A DNA stretch of 64,000 nt from Asanoa iriomotensis (GTDB taxonomy: Bacteria; Actinomycetota; Actinomycetes; Mycobacteriales; Micromonosporaceae). Each line of letters begins with the position of its first letter. Position 1 is the stretch's first letter. The stretch lies in assembly GCF_016862515.1 (NCBI RefSeq), contig NZ_BONC01000023.1:44472-108471 (forward strand). Reading direction: 5' to 3'. Below, piece after piece: positions 8,628-16,643 of this stretch. Made by a program: the position numbers and the translations under genes. Below the pieces are notes generated by a model, which saw nothing but the letters and a program-made list of their open reading frames with translations, was not told the DNA's origin and ran no database searches.

Positions 8628-8819
8628 ATGACGGCAGTAGGCAAGCGAAGCACCGCGCTGGTCGTCGATGTCGGCCTGAGCGCTCTGATCGTCGAGGCCC
8701 GAGTCCAGTGTGGACGTCAACTGGTGGTGGTTGACATTCAGGACGGTTCCCTCAACGTCTACGCCGGCCCGCGCGGATGGCCGATTCGTGCGACCCTTTC
8801 GGCGAGGTCCGCGACGTGA
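8628..8819 (+). pseudogene. Histidine kinase remnant
   Basis: A 63-codon frame with a good ribosome site (GAAGGGA) and start. Its end, DGSLNVYAGPRGWPIRATLS, resembles the last strand of two-component sensor kinases of the LuxR-regulator type (GGxLxAGPxPGGGWxVxATLP). It overlaps the response-regulator start as GTGA, exactly as an intact kinase would. The start and end of a kinase appear to be joined with the middle lost. Identification rests on the short C-terminal match and the context. Confidence 0.45.
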
Positions 8820-9465
8820 TCCGACTGCTTGTCGTCGACGACCAGGAGCTCGTCCGGGCTGGCCTTCGGGCACTCGTCGAGAACACCGACGACATCACCG
8901 TGGCTGGTGAAGCCAGGCACGGCCGCGAAGCACTGACACAGGGACGCAGGCTGCGACCTGACTTGTTCCTGATGGACCTGAAGATGCCGGTCATGGACGG
9001 AATCGCCGCCACGGCCGCGATCCGGACCGATCCAACGCTGCGAGACACCCCGGTCCTCATCCTCACGACCTTCGACGATCAGGACGATGTCCTCGGCGCC
9101 GTACGCGCGGGAGCGACCGGCTACCTCCTTAAAGACATGGAGGCGGACGCGCTCCGCGCGGCCGTCCGGACCGCCGCCGCGGGTGAGTCGCCTGTCACGC
9201 CGTCCGTGGCAAAGCAGATGATGACCCAGCTCGCCCGCCTCTCGTCGCGCCCAAACCGCAGCCAGGAACTGGCTAGCCTCACCGATCGGGAGCGAGATAT
9301 CCTCGCGCACGTCGGCCGCGGTCTGTCCAACGAGGAAATTGGACGCGCATTTTCTTGAGCCCCGACACCGCGCGTACCTATGTGGGTCGCCTGTTGACCA
9401 AGCTCGCGGCACGTAATCGGGCCCAGCTGGTCGTGCTGGCACATCGCGCGGGGCTGGTGGACTAA
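8816..9465 (+). pseudogene. NarL/LuxR-type response regulator, frameshifted
   Basis: The receiver domain is intact (IRLLVVDDQELVRAGLRALV; phospho-acceptor Asp54 in LFLMDLKMP; conserved Lys in GYLLKDM). The LuxR HTH begins LTDRERDILAHVGRGLSNEE but the frame stops at 9358. One base missing near 9350 restores the rest in another frame: LSPDTARTYVGRLLTKLAAR, ending at 9465. The truncated product would lack half of the DNA-recognition helix. It is either a recent frameshift or a sequencing error; its partner kinase is also degraded, which favours real loss. Confidence 0.8.
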
Positions 9466-9653
9466 CTGCGCGGATTGGCGAACAGCCGCGTCGCGTCGTC
9501 AGGGTACGGGCGGAGCTCACCTCGTCCCGCCTGTCAGAAGCGGCGGGAGCTGCGTGTGTCCCGCTCTGCACAGGTGGATGGCCCGAAATGCAGACCCGCC
9601 TCGATCGCCTTTGGACGTACACGCCCGTCGCGGCCCGATGTTTGACTTGCCTG

Positions 9654-10397
9654 ATGGATCGTCAACTGCTCAGCAGCATCGCGCACACCCACCATCCGAT
9701 CGCGGCTCCGATTTCCGAGGTGAACGTCAATAGGCTCCTGCACCGCACTAACCGGGACCCGGCGGCGCGTGTTCTCGATCTCGGCTGTGGTGAGTGTGCG
9801 TGGGCGTTGCAGGCGCTGGCCCACTTCCCCAGCGCGCATGCTGACGGGGTCGACGTCAGCCGGTACGCCCTTGGCCGAGCCCGCGCCGCCGCAGCCGAAC
9901 GCGGCCTCGCCGACCGGCTGACGCTGCACGAACGCGACGCGCGCGAATTTGTGTCAGACCGCGCCTACGACTTGGTGCTCTGCGTCGGGTCGACGCATGC
10001 CTTCGGGGGATTCGCCGGAACACTAGAGATGGCTGACCGATACGTTCGTTCCGATGGCGTCCTGTTGATCGGCGAGAGCTTCTGGCAGGTTCCGCCGACG
10101 CGAGCCGCCTTGACGGCGCTGAACGCCAACGAACAGGACTACACCGACCTCGCCGGCCTGATCGACCTGGCCGAAAAGGTCGGCTGGAGTCCGGAGTACG
10201 CGCATGTCTCCGACGCCGCCGAGTGGGATGACTACGAATGGTCCTGGACCGGCTCGCTCACGAGCTGGGCTCTCGACAACCCCGGCCATCGCCACTCGGC
10301 AAAGGCCCTGGCTGTCGCCCGGGAACACCGCGATGGCTGGCTGCGGGGGTACCGCGGCGTCCTGGGCTTCGTGACCTTGGTGCTGCGCCGCGGATGA
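9654..10397 (+). CDS. Class I SAM-dependent methyltransferase
   Basis: A 247-residue methyltransferase starting MDRQLLSSIAHTHHPIAAPI; the frame is open further upstream but without similarity. Motif I is ARVLDLGCGECAWALQAL (residues about 39-56), followed by the acidic ADGVDVSRYAL and a post-motif YDLVLCVGSTHAFGG. The substrate is not evident. It stands alone between the broken response regulator and the BTAD gene. It could be a stand-alone detoxification or metabolite methyltransferase, or belong to the peptide cluster downstream, but a 415-bp gap separates them. Confidence 0.8.
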   Translation: MDRQLLSSIAHTHHPIAAPISEVNVNRLLHRTNRDPAARVLDLGCGECAWALQALAHFPSAHADGVDVSRYALGRARAAAAERGLADRLTLHERDAREFVSDRAYDLVLCVGSTHAFGGFAGTLEMADRYVRSDGVLLIGESFWQVPPTRAALTALNANEQDYTDLAGLIDLAEKVGWSPEYAHVSDAAEWDDYEWSWTGSLTSWALDNPGHRHSAKALAVAREHRDGWLRGYRGVLGFVTLVLRRG

Positions 10398-10534
10398 CAT
10401 CGCCGCGAGTGCTCAGGTTGTCACAGCGAAGGGGATCCGACGAGCTATGCGCTCGCCGCTCTCGGCGACTTCTTCACGGGCTGATCGATCCAGCGCCGCC
10501 CGGCGTCGCTCGTCGACGTAGGCAACTCTGAAAC

Positions 10535-10554
10535 CTGTCGCTCACAAGCGACAG
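10535..10554. promoter_or_regulatory. CTGTCGCT-CACA-AGCGACAG inverted repeat
   Basis: Perfect 8-bp arms with a 4-nt spacer, preceded at 10513-10520 by TCGACGTA. The same two-part arrangement, with 14-15 nt between the parts, occurs before the sigma factor gene and before the dihydrofolate-reductase-like gene. Confidence 0.5.
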
Positions 10555-10722
10555 CGACGTATGTCTCCTCGCCGATAAATTCGGCGAACGCAACGAGTCA
10601 CCGATTCACGCGTACTCGAATCATGCTGGCTAGCTTCACGACCGCAGGCGATGCGTTTGGCGAGCCAGCTCAGGTGCGCACGATGCCCGGCGTCCTGGCC
10701 GTGCGGGTCCTGACGTCATTCC

Positions 10723-10760
10723 GGACGCCACACCGGTTCCCCGTTCCCGGTGTGGCGTCC
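10723..10760 (+). terminator. 14-bp perfect hairpin in the BTAD 5' leader
   Basis: GGACGCCACACCGG pairs with CCGGTGTGGCGTCC across a 10-nt loop; no U-run follows. It ends 52 nt before the BTAD start codon. It could terminate read-through, stabilise the leader, or act as an operator at the DNA level. Confidence 0.5.
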
Positions 10761-10812
10761 CCTGCGCACCGGGGTTTGCGCGAGCAGTCGAGAGCACCCG
10801 CGAGGAAACTTC

Positions 10813-12609
10813 ATGCGATTCAGGATCTTGGGTTCGGTTCAGGCAGCGATCGGCGATCAGCCGCTCCACCTAGCCAGACGCCAGGTGCGGTTGATGCTGG
10901 GGTTGCTCCTGCTGGAGCCTGGACAACCCGTCGCGGTCAGGCGGCTGGCGGACCTGTTGAGTGGCGATCGGCCTCCGCAGAATCCTCGAGCGGTCGTCCA
11001 GACCACGGCCGCGCGGCTGCGCCGCGCGCTGGCGCCCGGCGGGTCCGCGGTCCGGCTGATCAGGCTTGGCGAGGGTTACGCGCTGCGAACCGACCCGAAC
11101 AACGTTGACGCGTACCGGTTCCGCGAACTGCTTAACCGCGCTCGCGCCGAGCCCGATCCGGAAGGTCGTGCCCGGCTGAGTCGTCAAGCGCTCGGACTGT
11201 GGCGCGGTGAGCCGCTCGGAGACGTCGCGTCCGACGAGCTACGAAATCGGACGGCAGGGTTCCTGGTGGAGAGCCATCGGCAGTTGATCGAGCTGCGAAT
11301 CGCGGCGGAGTTGGAGCTCGGCCGTCATGAGGAGCTGGCGGTCGAACTGAGCCGGCTGATCGAGCTCCATCCGTGCGACGAGCAATTGACACGCCACCTC
11401 ATGGTGGCGCACTACCTCGGTGGTCGTCGCCAGGACGCGCTGAACGCCTACCGTCGCCACCGGAACACGATGACCCAGGAGCTGGGCCTGGATCCTGGTG
11501 CGGAACTACGGGAACTGGAGAGCGCGATTCTCCGCGGGGACCAGTTGGCCTCTCTGCCAACCGTCGTGTCCCCCGCGGACCTGTCCGAACCGTCTCGCCC
11601 GGCCGAGGATGTGCGACAGTCACGCCGCACCATCCGGGCATTGCCCGCCGTGACCGCGGACTTCGTTGGGCGGGAGGCCGAGACGAGGAGCCTCTGCGAA
11701 CGGGTCGCCGGCGCCCCCGGCGTCCAGGTGTTGGCGATCAGCGGCGTGCCCGGCGTCGGCAAGAGCGCCTTCGCCCTGCGGGTGGCTCATCTGCTCGCGC
11801 CGCGGTTCCCACGAACCCAGCTCTACCTGGATCTCCTCGGGGACGCCAGGCCGCTATCCAGCATGGCAGCGCTTGGTCGACTCCTGCGCATGCTGGGTGT
11901 GCCTAGTGCGGACATCCCCGCCGAGCAGGGCGAACGGGCCGCGATGTATCGGGCTGAGGTCGCTGACGGCGGCTGCCTGCTGGTGCTCGACAATGCGTCG
12001 GCGGCGGCCCAGGTGCGCCCGCTTCTGCCGGGCTCCGGTGCCGTCGTCGTGGTGAGCAGCCGCCGAATGCTGACGAACTTGGACGGCGCCCACCAGCAAC
12101 GCTTATCACCGTTGACCGCGCCGGAGGGGGTCCGGCTGCTGGCCGGCATCGTCGGCCAACACCGTGTCGAGTGTTCCCAGGACTCCGCGCGCGCGGTGGT
12201 CGAACGATGCGGCCTGCTCCCGCTCGCGATTCGGCTCTTTGGCGCCCGGCTCGCCGAGCGGGTGCATCTCACGCTGGCCGAGGCGAGTGAGCAGCTTGCC
12301 GAGGCGGACGATCGGCTCGACCTGCTTCGACACGCGGACCGCGATGTCCGGACCGGCCTTCTGTCCACACTGCGGACGGTCGATCCCACGGCTCAGCTAC
12401 TACTGCGCACCATGGCCGCGCTGGACGTGGAACGTTTCCCGGCCGCGCTCCTGCGCACGCTTTCCGCGGCGGAGGGAGCGGCCGTCGACGCGGCCATCGC
12501 CGAGCTCGTCGAGGCGAACTTGGTCGAGCCTGACGGAAGGGACCCGTTCGGCGAGTTCTCGTACCGCCTCCACGAGCTCGTTCGGCTGGTCGCGCTGGAG
12601 CCCCGCTAG
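10813..12609 (+). CDS. BTAD/AfsR-type transcriptional regulator with NB-ARC ATPase domain
   Basis: A 598-residue pathway regulator of the SARP/AfsR group. The start MRFRILGSVQ at 10813 has GAGGAAA upstream. Residues 1-95 are an OmpR-like winged helix (LRRALAPGGSAVRLIRLGEG region). Residues 100-250 are the bacterial transcriptional activation domain (VDAYRFRELLNRARAEPDPE; GRRQDALNAYRRHRNTMTQE; LGLDPGAELRELE). Then follows an NB-ARC/STAND ATPase with P-loop SGVPGVGKS (about 310-318) and Walker B LLVLDNA. No C-terminal TPR array is present. It is first in, and probably activates, the peptide-modification cluster downstream. Confidence 0.9.
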   Translation: MRFRILGSVQAAIGDQPLHLARRQVRLMLGLLLLEPGQPVAVRRLADLLSGDRPPQNPRAVVQTTAARLRRALAPGGSAVRLIRLGEGYALRTDPNNVDAYRFRELLNRARAEPDPEGRARLSRQALGLWRGEPLGDVASDELRNRTAGFLVESHRQLIELRIAAELELGRHEELAVELSRLIELHPCDEQLTRHLMVAHYLGGRRQDALNAYRRHRNTMTQELGLDPGAELRELESAILRGDQLASLPTVVSPADLSEPSRPAEDVRQSRRTIRALPAVTADFVGREAETRSLCERVAGAPGVQVLAISGVPGVGKSAFALRVAHLLAPRFPRTQLYLDLLGDARPLSSMAALGRLLRMLGVPSADIPAEQGERAAMYRAEVADGGCLLVLDNASAAAQVRPLLPGSGAVVVVSSRRMLTNLDGAHQQRLSPLTAPEGVRLLAGIVGQHRVECSQDSARAVVERCGLLPLAIRLFGARLAERVHLTLAEASEQLAEADDRLDLLRHADRDVRTGLLSTLRTVDPTAQLLLRTMAALDVERFPAALLRTLSAAEGAAVDAAIAELVEANLVEPDGRDPFGEFSYRLHELVRLVALEPR

Positions 12610-12707
12610 TCGGTGGAAGTCAGACGGAACGCGAGTGGAAAGTCGTTGGCACGATCACCGCCCCATCCTCTGTGGCAGTAACGCCTTTCTTCCCGGAGGT
12701 TGTCGAC

Positions 12708-13853
12708 GTGCTGCCCCAGCTCAAGGACGTGGCCTGGAAAAGGTCCGGTGCCGACGTCCAGGTCGTGTACGACCTGCGTGAGTCCTTCGTCGTCACCGAT
12801 GCCAACGGCACGTTCGAGACGCTTCTCGAACTGCTCCGGGAGGGTGGCCGCGGGATCGAGGAGCTGGCCGCGGCCCTGTCCCAGCGCAGCGGCCGCGAGG
12901 TGCCGGTCGACGACGTCGAGGCCGCGATCCAGGCGCTGGACGGTCACCGCCTCCTTCAGAACGGCGAGCGACTGGGGCGGCCGGGCGATACAGCCAACGA
13001 TCGGCACTACTCGAACGTCGCCTTCTTCGAGTCGTTCGCCACGCTGGCGCGCAGCAACACAGACCTGCACTCGCGGATACGCCGTAGCCATGTACTCGTC
13101 CTCGGCACCGGCGGGCTCAACTCGACCACCATCCCGCATCTTTGCGGCCTCGGCGTCGGTCGACTGACGCTGACCGACCGGGACGTGGTCCAGCCACGCA
13201 ACTTCGCCCGCCAGTACCTCTACCGGTGGCGCGACCTGGGCCGAAGCAAAGTGGACGCGGCAGCCGGCTGGGTGCGGGAATTCGACCCGGACGTCCGGGC
13301 GCGGGCGATAACGGCAAGCATCGATGGACCGACCGACGTTCTCAGGCTGCTCGACGAAGTCGCGCCAGACATCGTCATGTCCGGCGTGGACAGTCCCGAC
13401 GGCGTCGACGACTGGGTCGACGGGGCCTGCGTGACAAGGGGCGTGCCCTACGTCCGCGCCGGGCTGTGGGTCACCCAGGGCATCGTGTGGTCGGTCGACC
13501 CTGGCCGGAGCGCATGCCGTGGATGTGTGCGGATCACCGCCGAGGAGGCCCGGGCAACAGCCGTCGACGACTCCGCGCTCGCGTTGGCGGGTATGGACCT
13601 GTTTCGGGCCAAGCCCCGGACCAACCGGGCCATCGGTCCGGTTGCCGGTCTCCTCGGGTCGTTGGCGGCGTTCGAGGTGGTCCGCTACCTCACGCGGTTC
13701 GAGTCGCCGGTGTACGCAGGCAACCCGCTCGAGGTCGACTTCGCCGCCGGTTGCGCCATGCGAACGGTGGCCTGGCGCAGGAACGCCGGGTGCGCATGTG
13801 CAGCCACCACTGTCGGCAGCCAGCCACGCCCCACAGCGGATGCGGCCGGCTGA
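12708..13853 (+). CDS. E1/ThiF-like adenylating enzyme with leader-binding-like N-terminus
   Basis: A 381-residue ThiF/MoeB/MccB-family enzyme that would adenylate a peptide or protein C-terminus or a related carboxylate. The start GTG 12708 has GGAGG eight bases upstream. Residues 10-95 look like a PqqD/RRE-type winged helix (FETLLELLREGGRGIEELAA; VEAAIQALDGHRLLQNGE). The E1 fold follows: the nucleotide loop GTGGLNS at 133-139, LTLTDRDVVQPRNFARQ carrying the conserved Asp/Arg, and a four-cysteine zinc site (Cys270, Cys273, Cys362, Cys364). It is followed after 32 nt by a 23-codon peptide gene, suggesting that peptide as substrate. MccB-type, TOMM-associated and thiocarboxylate roles all remain possible. 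Confidence 0.85.
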   Translation: MLPQLKDVAWKRSGADVQVVYDLRESFVVTDANGTFETLLELLREGGRGIEELAAALSQRSGREVPVDDVEAAIQALDGHRLLQNGERLGRPGDTANDRHYSNVAFFESFATLARSNTDLHSRIRRSHVLVLGTGGLNSTTIPHLCGLGVGRLTLTDRDVVQPRNFARQYLYRWRDLGRSKVDAAAGWVREFDPDVRARAITASIDGPTDVLRLLDEVAPDIVMSGVDSPDGVDDWVDGACVTRGVPYVRAGLWVTQGIVWSVDPGRSACRGCVRITAEEARATAVDDSALALAGMDLFRAKPRTNRAIGPVAGLLGSLAAFEVVRYLTRFESPVYAGNPLEVDFAAGCAMRTVAWRRNAGCACAATTVGSQPRPTADAAG

Positions 13854-13885
13854 CCTAGCCACGGCAAGCGAAAGGAGGCGAGAGA

Positions 13886-13957
13886 GTGAAGATCGAGATT
13901 CGGCGTGTCGAAAGCGCGCGGCTGACCGCGAACTTCCCAGGCCCCACCGACACCTGA
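13886..13957 (+). CDS. 23-residue peptide, candidate RiPP precursor A
   Basis: A short gene with a near-consensus ribosome site (AAAGGAGG at 13871-13878) seven bases before GTG 13886, ending TGA at 13957. The peptide begins MKIEIRRVESARL, a charged leader-like part, and ends TANFPGPTDT, a small polar, proline/glycine-bearing part with a C-terminal threonine. It lies 32 nt after the E1-like gene and just before a strong hairpin. Tiny size, strong translation signal and position between modifying and protease genes fit a modified-peptide precursor. The product and its modification are unknown. Confidence 0.7.
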   Translation: MKIEIRRVESARLTANFPGPTDT

Positions 13958-13980
13958 CGAAGGCGCCGGCGGGCAACAAC

Positions 13981-14018
13981 GGTGGACGGCCCTGGCTGCG
14001 ATGGCCAGGCCGTCCACC
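13981..14018 (+). terminator. 15-bp hairpin after the peptide gene (attenuator candidate)
   Basis: GGTGGACGGCC (13981-13991) pairs with GGCCGTCCACC (14008-14018). After one bulged C, TGGC pairs with GCCA, leaving a 7-nt loop. There is no U-run. A hairpin directly behind a precursor gene is common in peptide clusters, where it raises precursor mRNA over the downstream genes. Confidence 0.6.
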
Positions 14019-15287
14019 CCGAAATCCTGGGAGGTTCTCATAGGCGAGCAATCAGAGACGAGCGCGGAGGTGCCGGCGACGGTGCGGTTGCTCGTGATCG
14101 CCCCGGACGGCGACGAGTTCATCCTCGGCCGGAACGACCTCGGCGTGTACGTCGCGGTGCCTGAGCCTGGCGCCGTGTTCGTGCGTGCGCTGCAGGACGG
14201 TTGCTCGCTGGCGGATGCGACCGCTCGGGCTGGCGCGACGGCGGGGGCCGAGGTCAACGGAGGTGAGTTTCTCGACGGTCTCCGGGCGGCGGGCCTCCTT
14301 GACCGCCAGCGTGCCGGCGGCACGTCGCAGACTGCCGAATCGGCGGACGGCGACGGACGTTCGATCCGCTGGTTCGAAGGAATCAGTCCGCGGACCGCGC
14401 GCGTCTTCTTCGGCCGGCCGGCCTGGGCATTGTATGTCGGCGCCGCTGTGGCCGCCGCGATGGTGCTCGCGACGCGGCCCGCGTTGCGGCCCTCCTACAG
14501 CCACGTGTGGTGGCTGCCTGACCCTTTGCTCTCCCTGGTGACGTACGTGCTGCTGGGTTTCGTCCTCGCCGCCCTCCACGAGGTGTGGCATTGGCTGGCC
14601 GGGCGGTCCGCGGGTGTGCCCGCGGCTTTCCGCATCAGCCGGCGCGGTGCCTATCTCGTGTTCGAGACGGACCTCAGCCAGATTGTCACCGTCAACCGGA
14701 CGGCGCGCTATGGCCCGTTCCTGGCCGGCATGGCGTTCGATGTCACGGTTCTGGCCGGCGCGCTCGCGGCCCGGGCCGCCTACGGCTCCGGCGTCGTGGA
14801 GATCCCACCTTCGCTCGACCGCCTGCTTGCAGCGGTCGTGCTGGCGCTGGTCATCGGGATCGTGTGGCAGTGGTCGGCGCTGTTCCTACGCAGCGACGGG
14901 TACGCCGTGCTGGCGAACGCGCTGAGATGCCACAACCTCTTCAGAGCCACCGTGCTGACGACGAAGTGGCGGATCTGGGGTCTGTCGGGCGAGGAAGCGG
15001 CCGAGTTCGGTGCGATCGGTCCGCGCGACCGCGCCGTCGCCCGCTGGTTCGGGCTCGTGTATCTGCTTGGGATGATCGGCACGTTGTGGGCCATCCTCAT
15101 TTTCGCGCTCCCCTTCCTGCTGTCGACGGGCGCCTGGGTCAGTGCCAACCTGGCCGCCTACTCGCTCTCCTCCGTCGCGTTCTGGGAGTCGCTCGCTGTA
15201 CTCGTCTACCTCGTGGCCGGCGTTGTCGGGCCGGCCGTCATCGCATGGCGCGAACGCCGGCTGCGGCGGGCAGGAGCATTGCTGTGA
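14001..15287 (+). CDS. M50-like membrane zinc metalloprotease with PqqD-like N-terminus
   Basis: A polytopic membrane protein of up to 428 residues. Residues about 25-100 resemble PqqD (DEFILGRNDLGVYVAVPEPG; GLRAAGLLD). Then come six or seven membrane segments with a zinc-binding HEVWH (193-197) in VLAALHEVWHWLAGRSAG, matching the M50 HExxH class. A likely job is to cleave the leader from, or export, a modified peptide. The start is uncertain: ATG 14001 falls in the loop of the hairpin. A strong GGGAGG at 14029-14034 lies before codons 14040 (ATA) and 14082 (GTG), so the real protein may begin there. It overlaps the next gene as GTGA. Confidence 0.8.
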   Translation: MARPSTPKSWEVLIGEQSETSAEVPATVRLLVIAPDGDEFILGRNDLGVYVAVPEPGAVFVRALQDGCSLADATARAGATAGAEVNGGEFLDGLRAAGLLDRQRAGGTSQTAESADGDGRSIRWFEGISPRTARVFFGRPAWALYVGAAVAAAMVLATRPALRPSYSHVWWLPDPLLSLVTYVLLGFVLAALHEVWHWLAGRSAGVPAAFRISRRGAYLVFETDLSQIVTVNRTARYGPFLAGMAFDVTVLAGALAARAAYGSGVVEIPPSLDRLLAAVVLALVIGIVWQWSALFLRSDGYAVLANALRCHNLFRATVLTTKWRIWGLSGEEAAEFGAIGPRDRAVARWFGLVYLLGMIGTLWAILIFALPFLLSTGAWVSANLAAYSLSSVAFWESLAVLVYLVAGVVGPAVIAWRERRLRRAGALL

Positions 15288-15841
15288 TGACTCATCCGCA
15301 CCGCTGGTGGTGGCGGATCGCGACCGTTCTAGCGGTCGGGGCCGCGGTGGCCACAGTGTCCGTCGGGCCCTGGCGCGTCTACGGCAGGGCGACCAGCGCT
15401 ACGGCCGACACCGACCCGCCGTCCTGTCCGGTCGGCGAGACGCTGCCCATCATGGACAGCCCGCACATCAGCCAGGCGGAGGCGTCCGACGTCCGGTACT
15501 CGTCTGAGCCTCCGACATCGGGACCGCATTTCCCCTTTACCGTCACGCCTGGTGTCTACGAGGACTCGGTGCCTGACGCGTTGATCGTGCAGGCGCTGGA
15601 ACTCGGTGATGTAGCGGTGCTCTACGCGCCGGCGACTCCGCCTGATCTGATCGGCAGCATGCGGCGGTTCGCCCGCACCCACCCGGCCGATGTGGTGATG
15701 GCGCCACATCCTGGCGTCCACAAGGGCGTCGCGCTGACGGGGTGGGGCTGCCTTCTGCGAATGTCAATGTTTGACGAGGCAACGGCCACGCTGTTCGTTA
15801 CGCAGGTGGCCGGGCGATATGTGCATGGCTGGGCGCGGTAG
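15284..15841 (+). CDS. DUF3105-like membrane-anchored protein
   Basis: A 185-residue protein with one N-terminal membrane helix (RIATVLAVGAAVATVSVG) and an outside domain resembling DUF3105. It has PPTSGPHFPF, PGVYEDSVPDALIVQALELG, DVAVLYAP and LTGWGCLLRM at the places where the family has PPTSGPH, PGVY, HALEHG and TAWG. The usual His residues of HALEHG are Gln and Leu here. The start is GTG 15284 (GTGA overlap) or ATG 15287, with AGGAGC upstream. DUF3105 has no established function; its presence in a peptide cluster is noteworthy. Confidence 0.7.
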   Translation: MMTHPHRWWWRIATVLAVGAAVATVSVGPWRVYGRATSATADTDPPSCPVGETLPIMDSPHISQAEASDVRYSSEPPTSGPHFPFTVTPGVYEDSVPDALIVQALELGDVAVLYAPATPPDLIGSMRRFARTHPADVVMAPHPGVHKGVALTGWGCLLRMSMFDEATATLFVTQVAGRYVHGWAR

Positions 15842-16000
15842 ACGTTGTTCGCCTCTCGACGTATCCGGCGACCCGAAGAAACGCTCCCCGGCGACAGCGG
15901 CGACAGGACGTTCCTGTCTAGCGTCGTGGCTGAGCACATCGGGGCCGGAGCCGCAACGCGGCGGACGACGAGAAGTGGAGTGGTAGCCGTGGGAGGATCC

Positions 16001-16531
16001 ATGACGGCGACGAGGCGCGAACCAGCCGAGTCGCTGACCGAATCACTGATCAGCGCCCGCATGTGGGACCTGCTCCGTGAGGAGTTCCCCGACCGGTCGC
16101 CGGCGGCGCTCGGTGTGCAGGTCGAGGAGTGCTTGAGGTTCCTGAGCATCGCGTCCGAGGTCGGCGGGTGCTTCATCCCGCTGAGCAAGGAGATCGACGA
16201 GATCTGGCACGCCCTGGTGGTGCAGACACGCTCGTACGCGCAGCTATGCGAGCGGCTGCCAGGCAAAGCCTTCGTGCACCACGAGTCGTTGAAGCTGTCC
16301 GCGTACGCAGAAACGGTCGGGCGGTCGGCGGCGGTGCGCGAGTTTGTCGCCTGGATCCCGCGGTACGTCGGCCGCTTCGGGGACTTCACCGAGGAGCGCG
16401 CGCAGTACTGGCGCGTGTGCACATTTCTCCGCGTCGAACTCGGCCTGAGCTTGCGGGAGATCAACGAGATGGGTCGGCGCATGGCCGCCGGCAACGACAA
16501 CCAAGAGGAGGAACACCGTGTCAGCGTCTGA
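16001..16531 (+). CDS. GRDP/DUF1399-like small protein
   Basis: A 176-residue soluble protein starting MTATRREPAESLTESLISAR after GGGAGG. The centre, GGCFIPLSKEIDEIWHALVV then QTRSYAQLCERLPGKAFVHH, resembles the glycine-rich-domain-protein (DUF1399) core, where D-x-x-WHxFxLxTxxYxxFC and a later HH are conserved. Biochemical function is not known; the conserved Trp-His and His-His hint at a metal or ligand site. Its 3' end overlaps the second peptide gene by 14 nt. The 159-nt gap before it holds no gene, only a small GACAGG/CCTGTC repeat (15902-15918). Confidence 0.6.
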   Translation: MTATRREPAESLTESLISARMWDLLREEFPDRSPAALGVQVEECLRFLSIASEVGGCFIPLSKEIDEIWHALVVQTRSYAQLCERLPGKAFVHHESLKLSAYAETVGRSAAVREFVAWIPRYVGRFGDFTEERAQYWRVCTFLRVELGLSLREINEMGRRMAAGNDNQEEEHRVSV

Positions 16532-16643
16532 GGAAACTATGACGACGGAGAAGCTCGAGAAGCTCATCGAGGCCCGCTACTTCGAGCGGTTCATCAAGTT
16601 CGGTGACGAGTTCGACTTCTGCTGGGGCTTTGTGGAGCGGTGA
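16518..16643 (+). CDS. 41-residue peptide, candidate RiPP precursor B
   Basis: A short gene with ribosome site GAGGAGG (16505-16511) before GTG 16518. It overlaps the upstream gene by 14 nt and the downstream oxidoreductase as GTGA. The peptide is amphipathic in its first part (MTTEKLEKLIEARYFERF) and ends in an aromatic-rich segment, GDEFDFCWGFVER, with a single Cys beside Trp. It may be a second precursor, with the Cys-Trp end as the modified part, or a small accessory subunit of the oxidoreductase to which it is coupled. No family is recognised. Confidence 0.6.
   Translation: MSASEETMTTEKLEKLIEARYFERFIKFGDEFDFCWGFVER

Larger units (their letters stand above)
10398..10812. other. 415-bp leader region before the BTAD regulator
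   Basis: No gene is seen. The stretch holds the TCGACGTA...TGTCGC inverted repeat (10513-10554), a smaller CGCCGA-N5-TCGGCG repeat (10570-10586), a TGACGTCA palindrome (10711-10718) and a 14-bp hairpin (10723-10760). The density of dyad symmetry suggests a complex control region for the cluster that follows. Confidence 0.6.

Noticed and set aside
12606..14051. A 481-codon minus-strand frame across the E1-like gene and the peptide gene
   Set aside because: The plus-strand E1 gene has intact nucleotide-binding and zinc motifs and a good ribosome site; the opposite frame has none.
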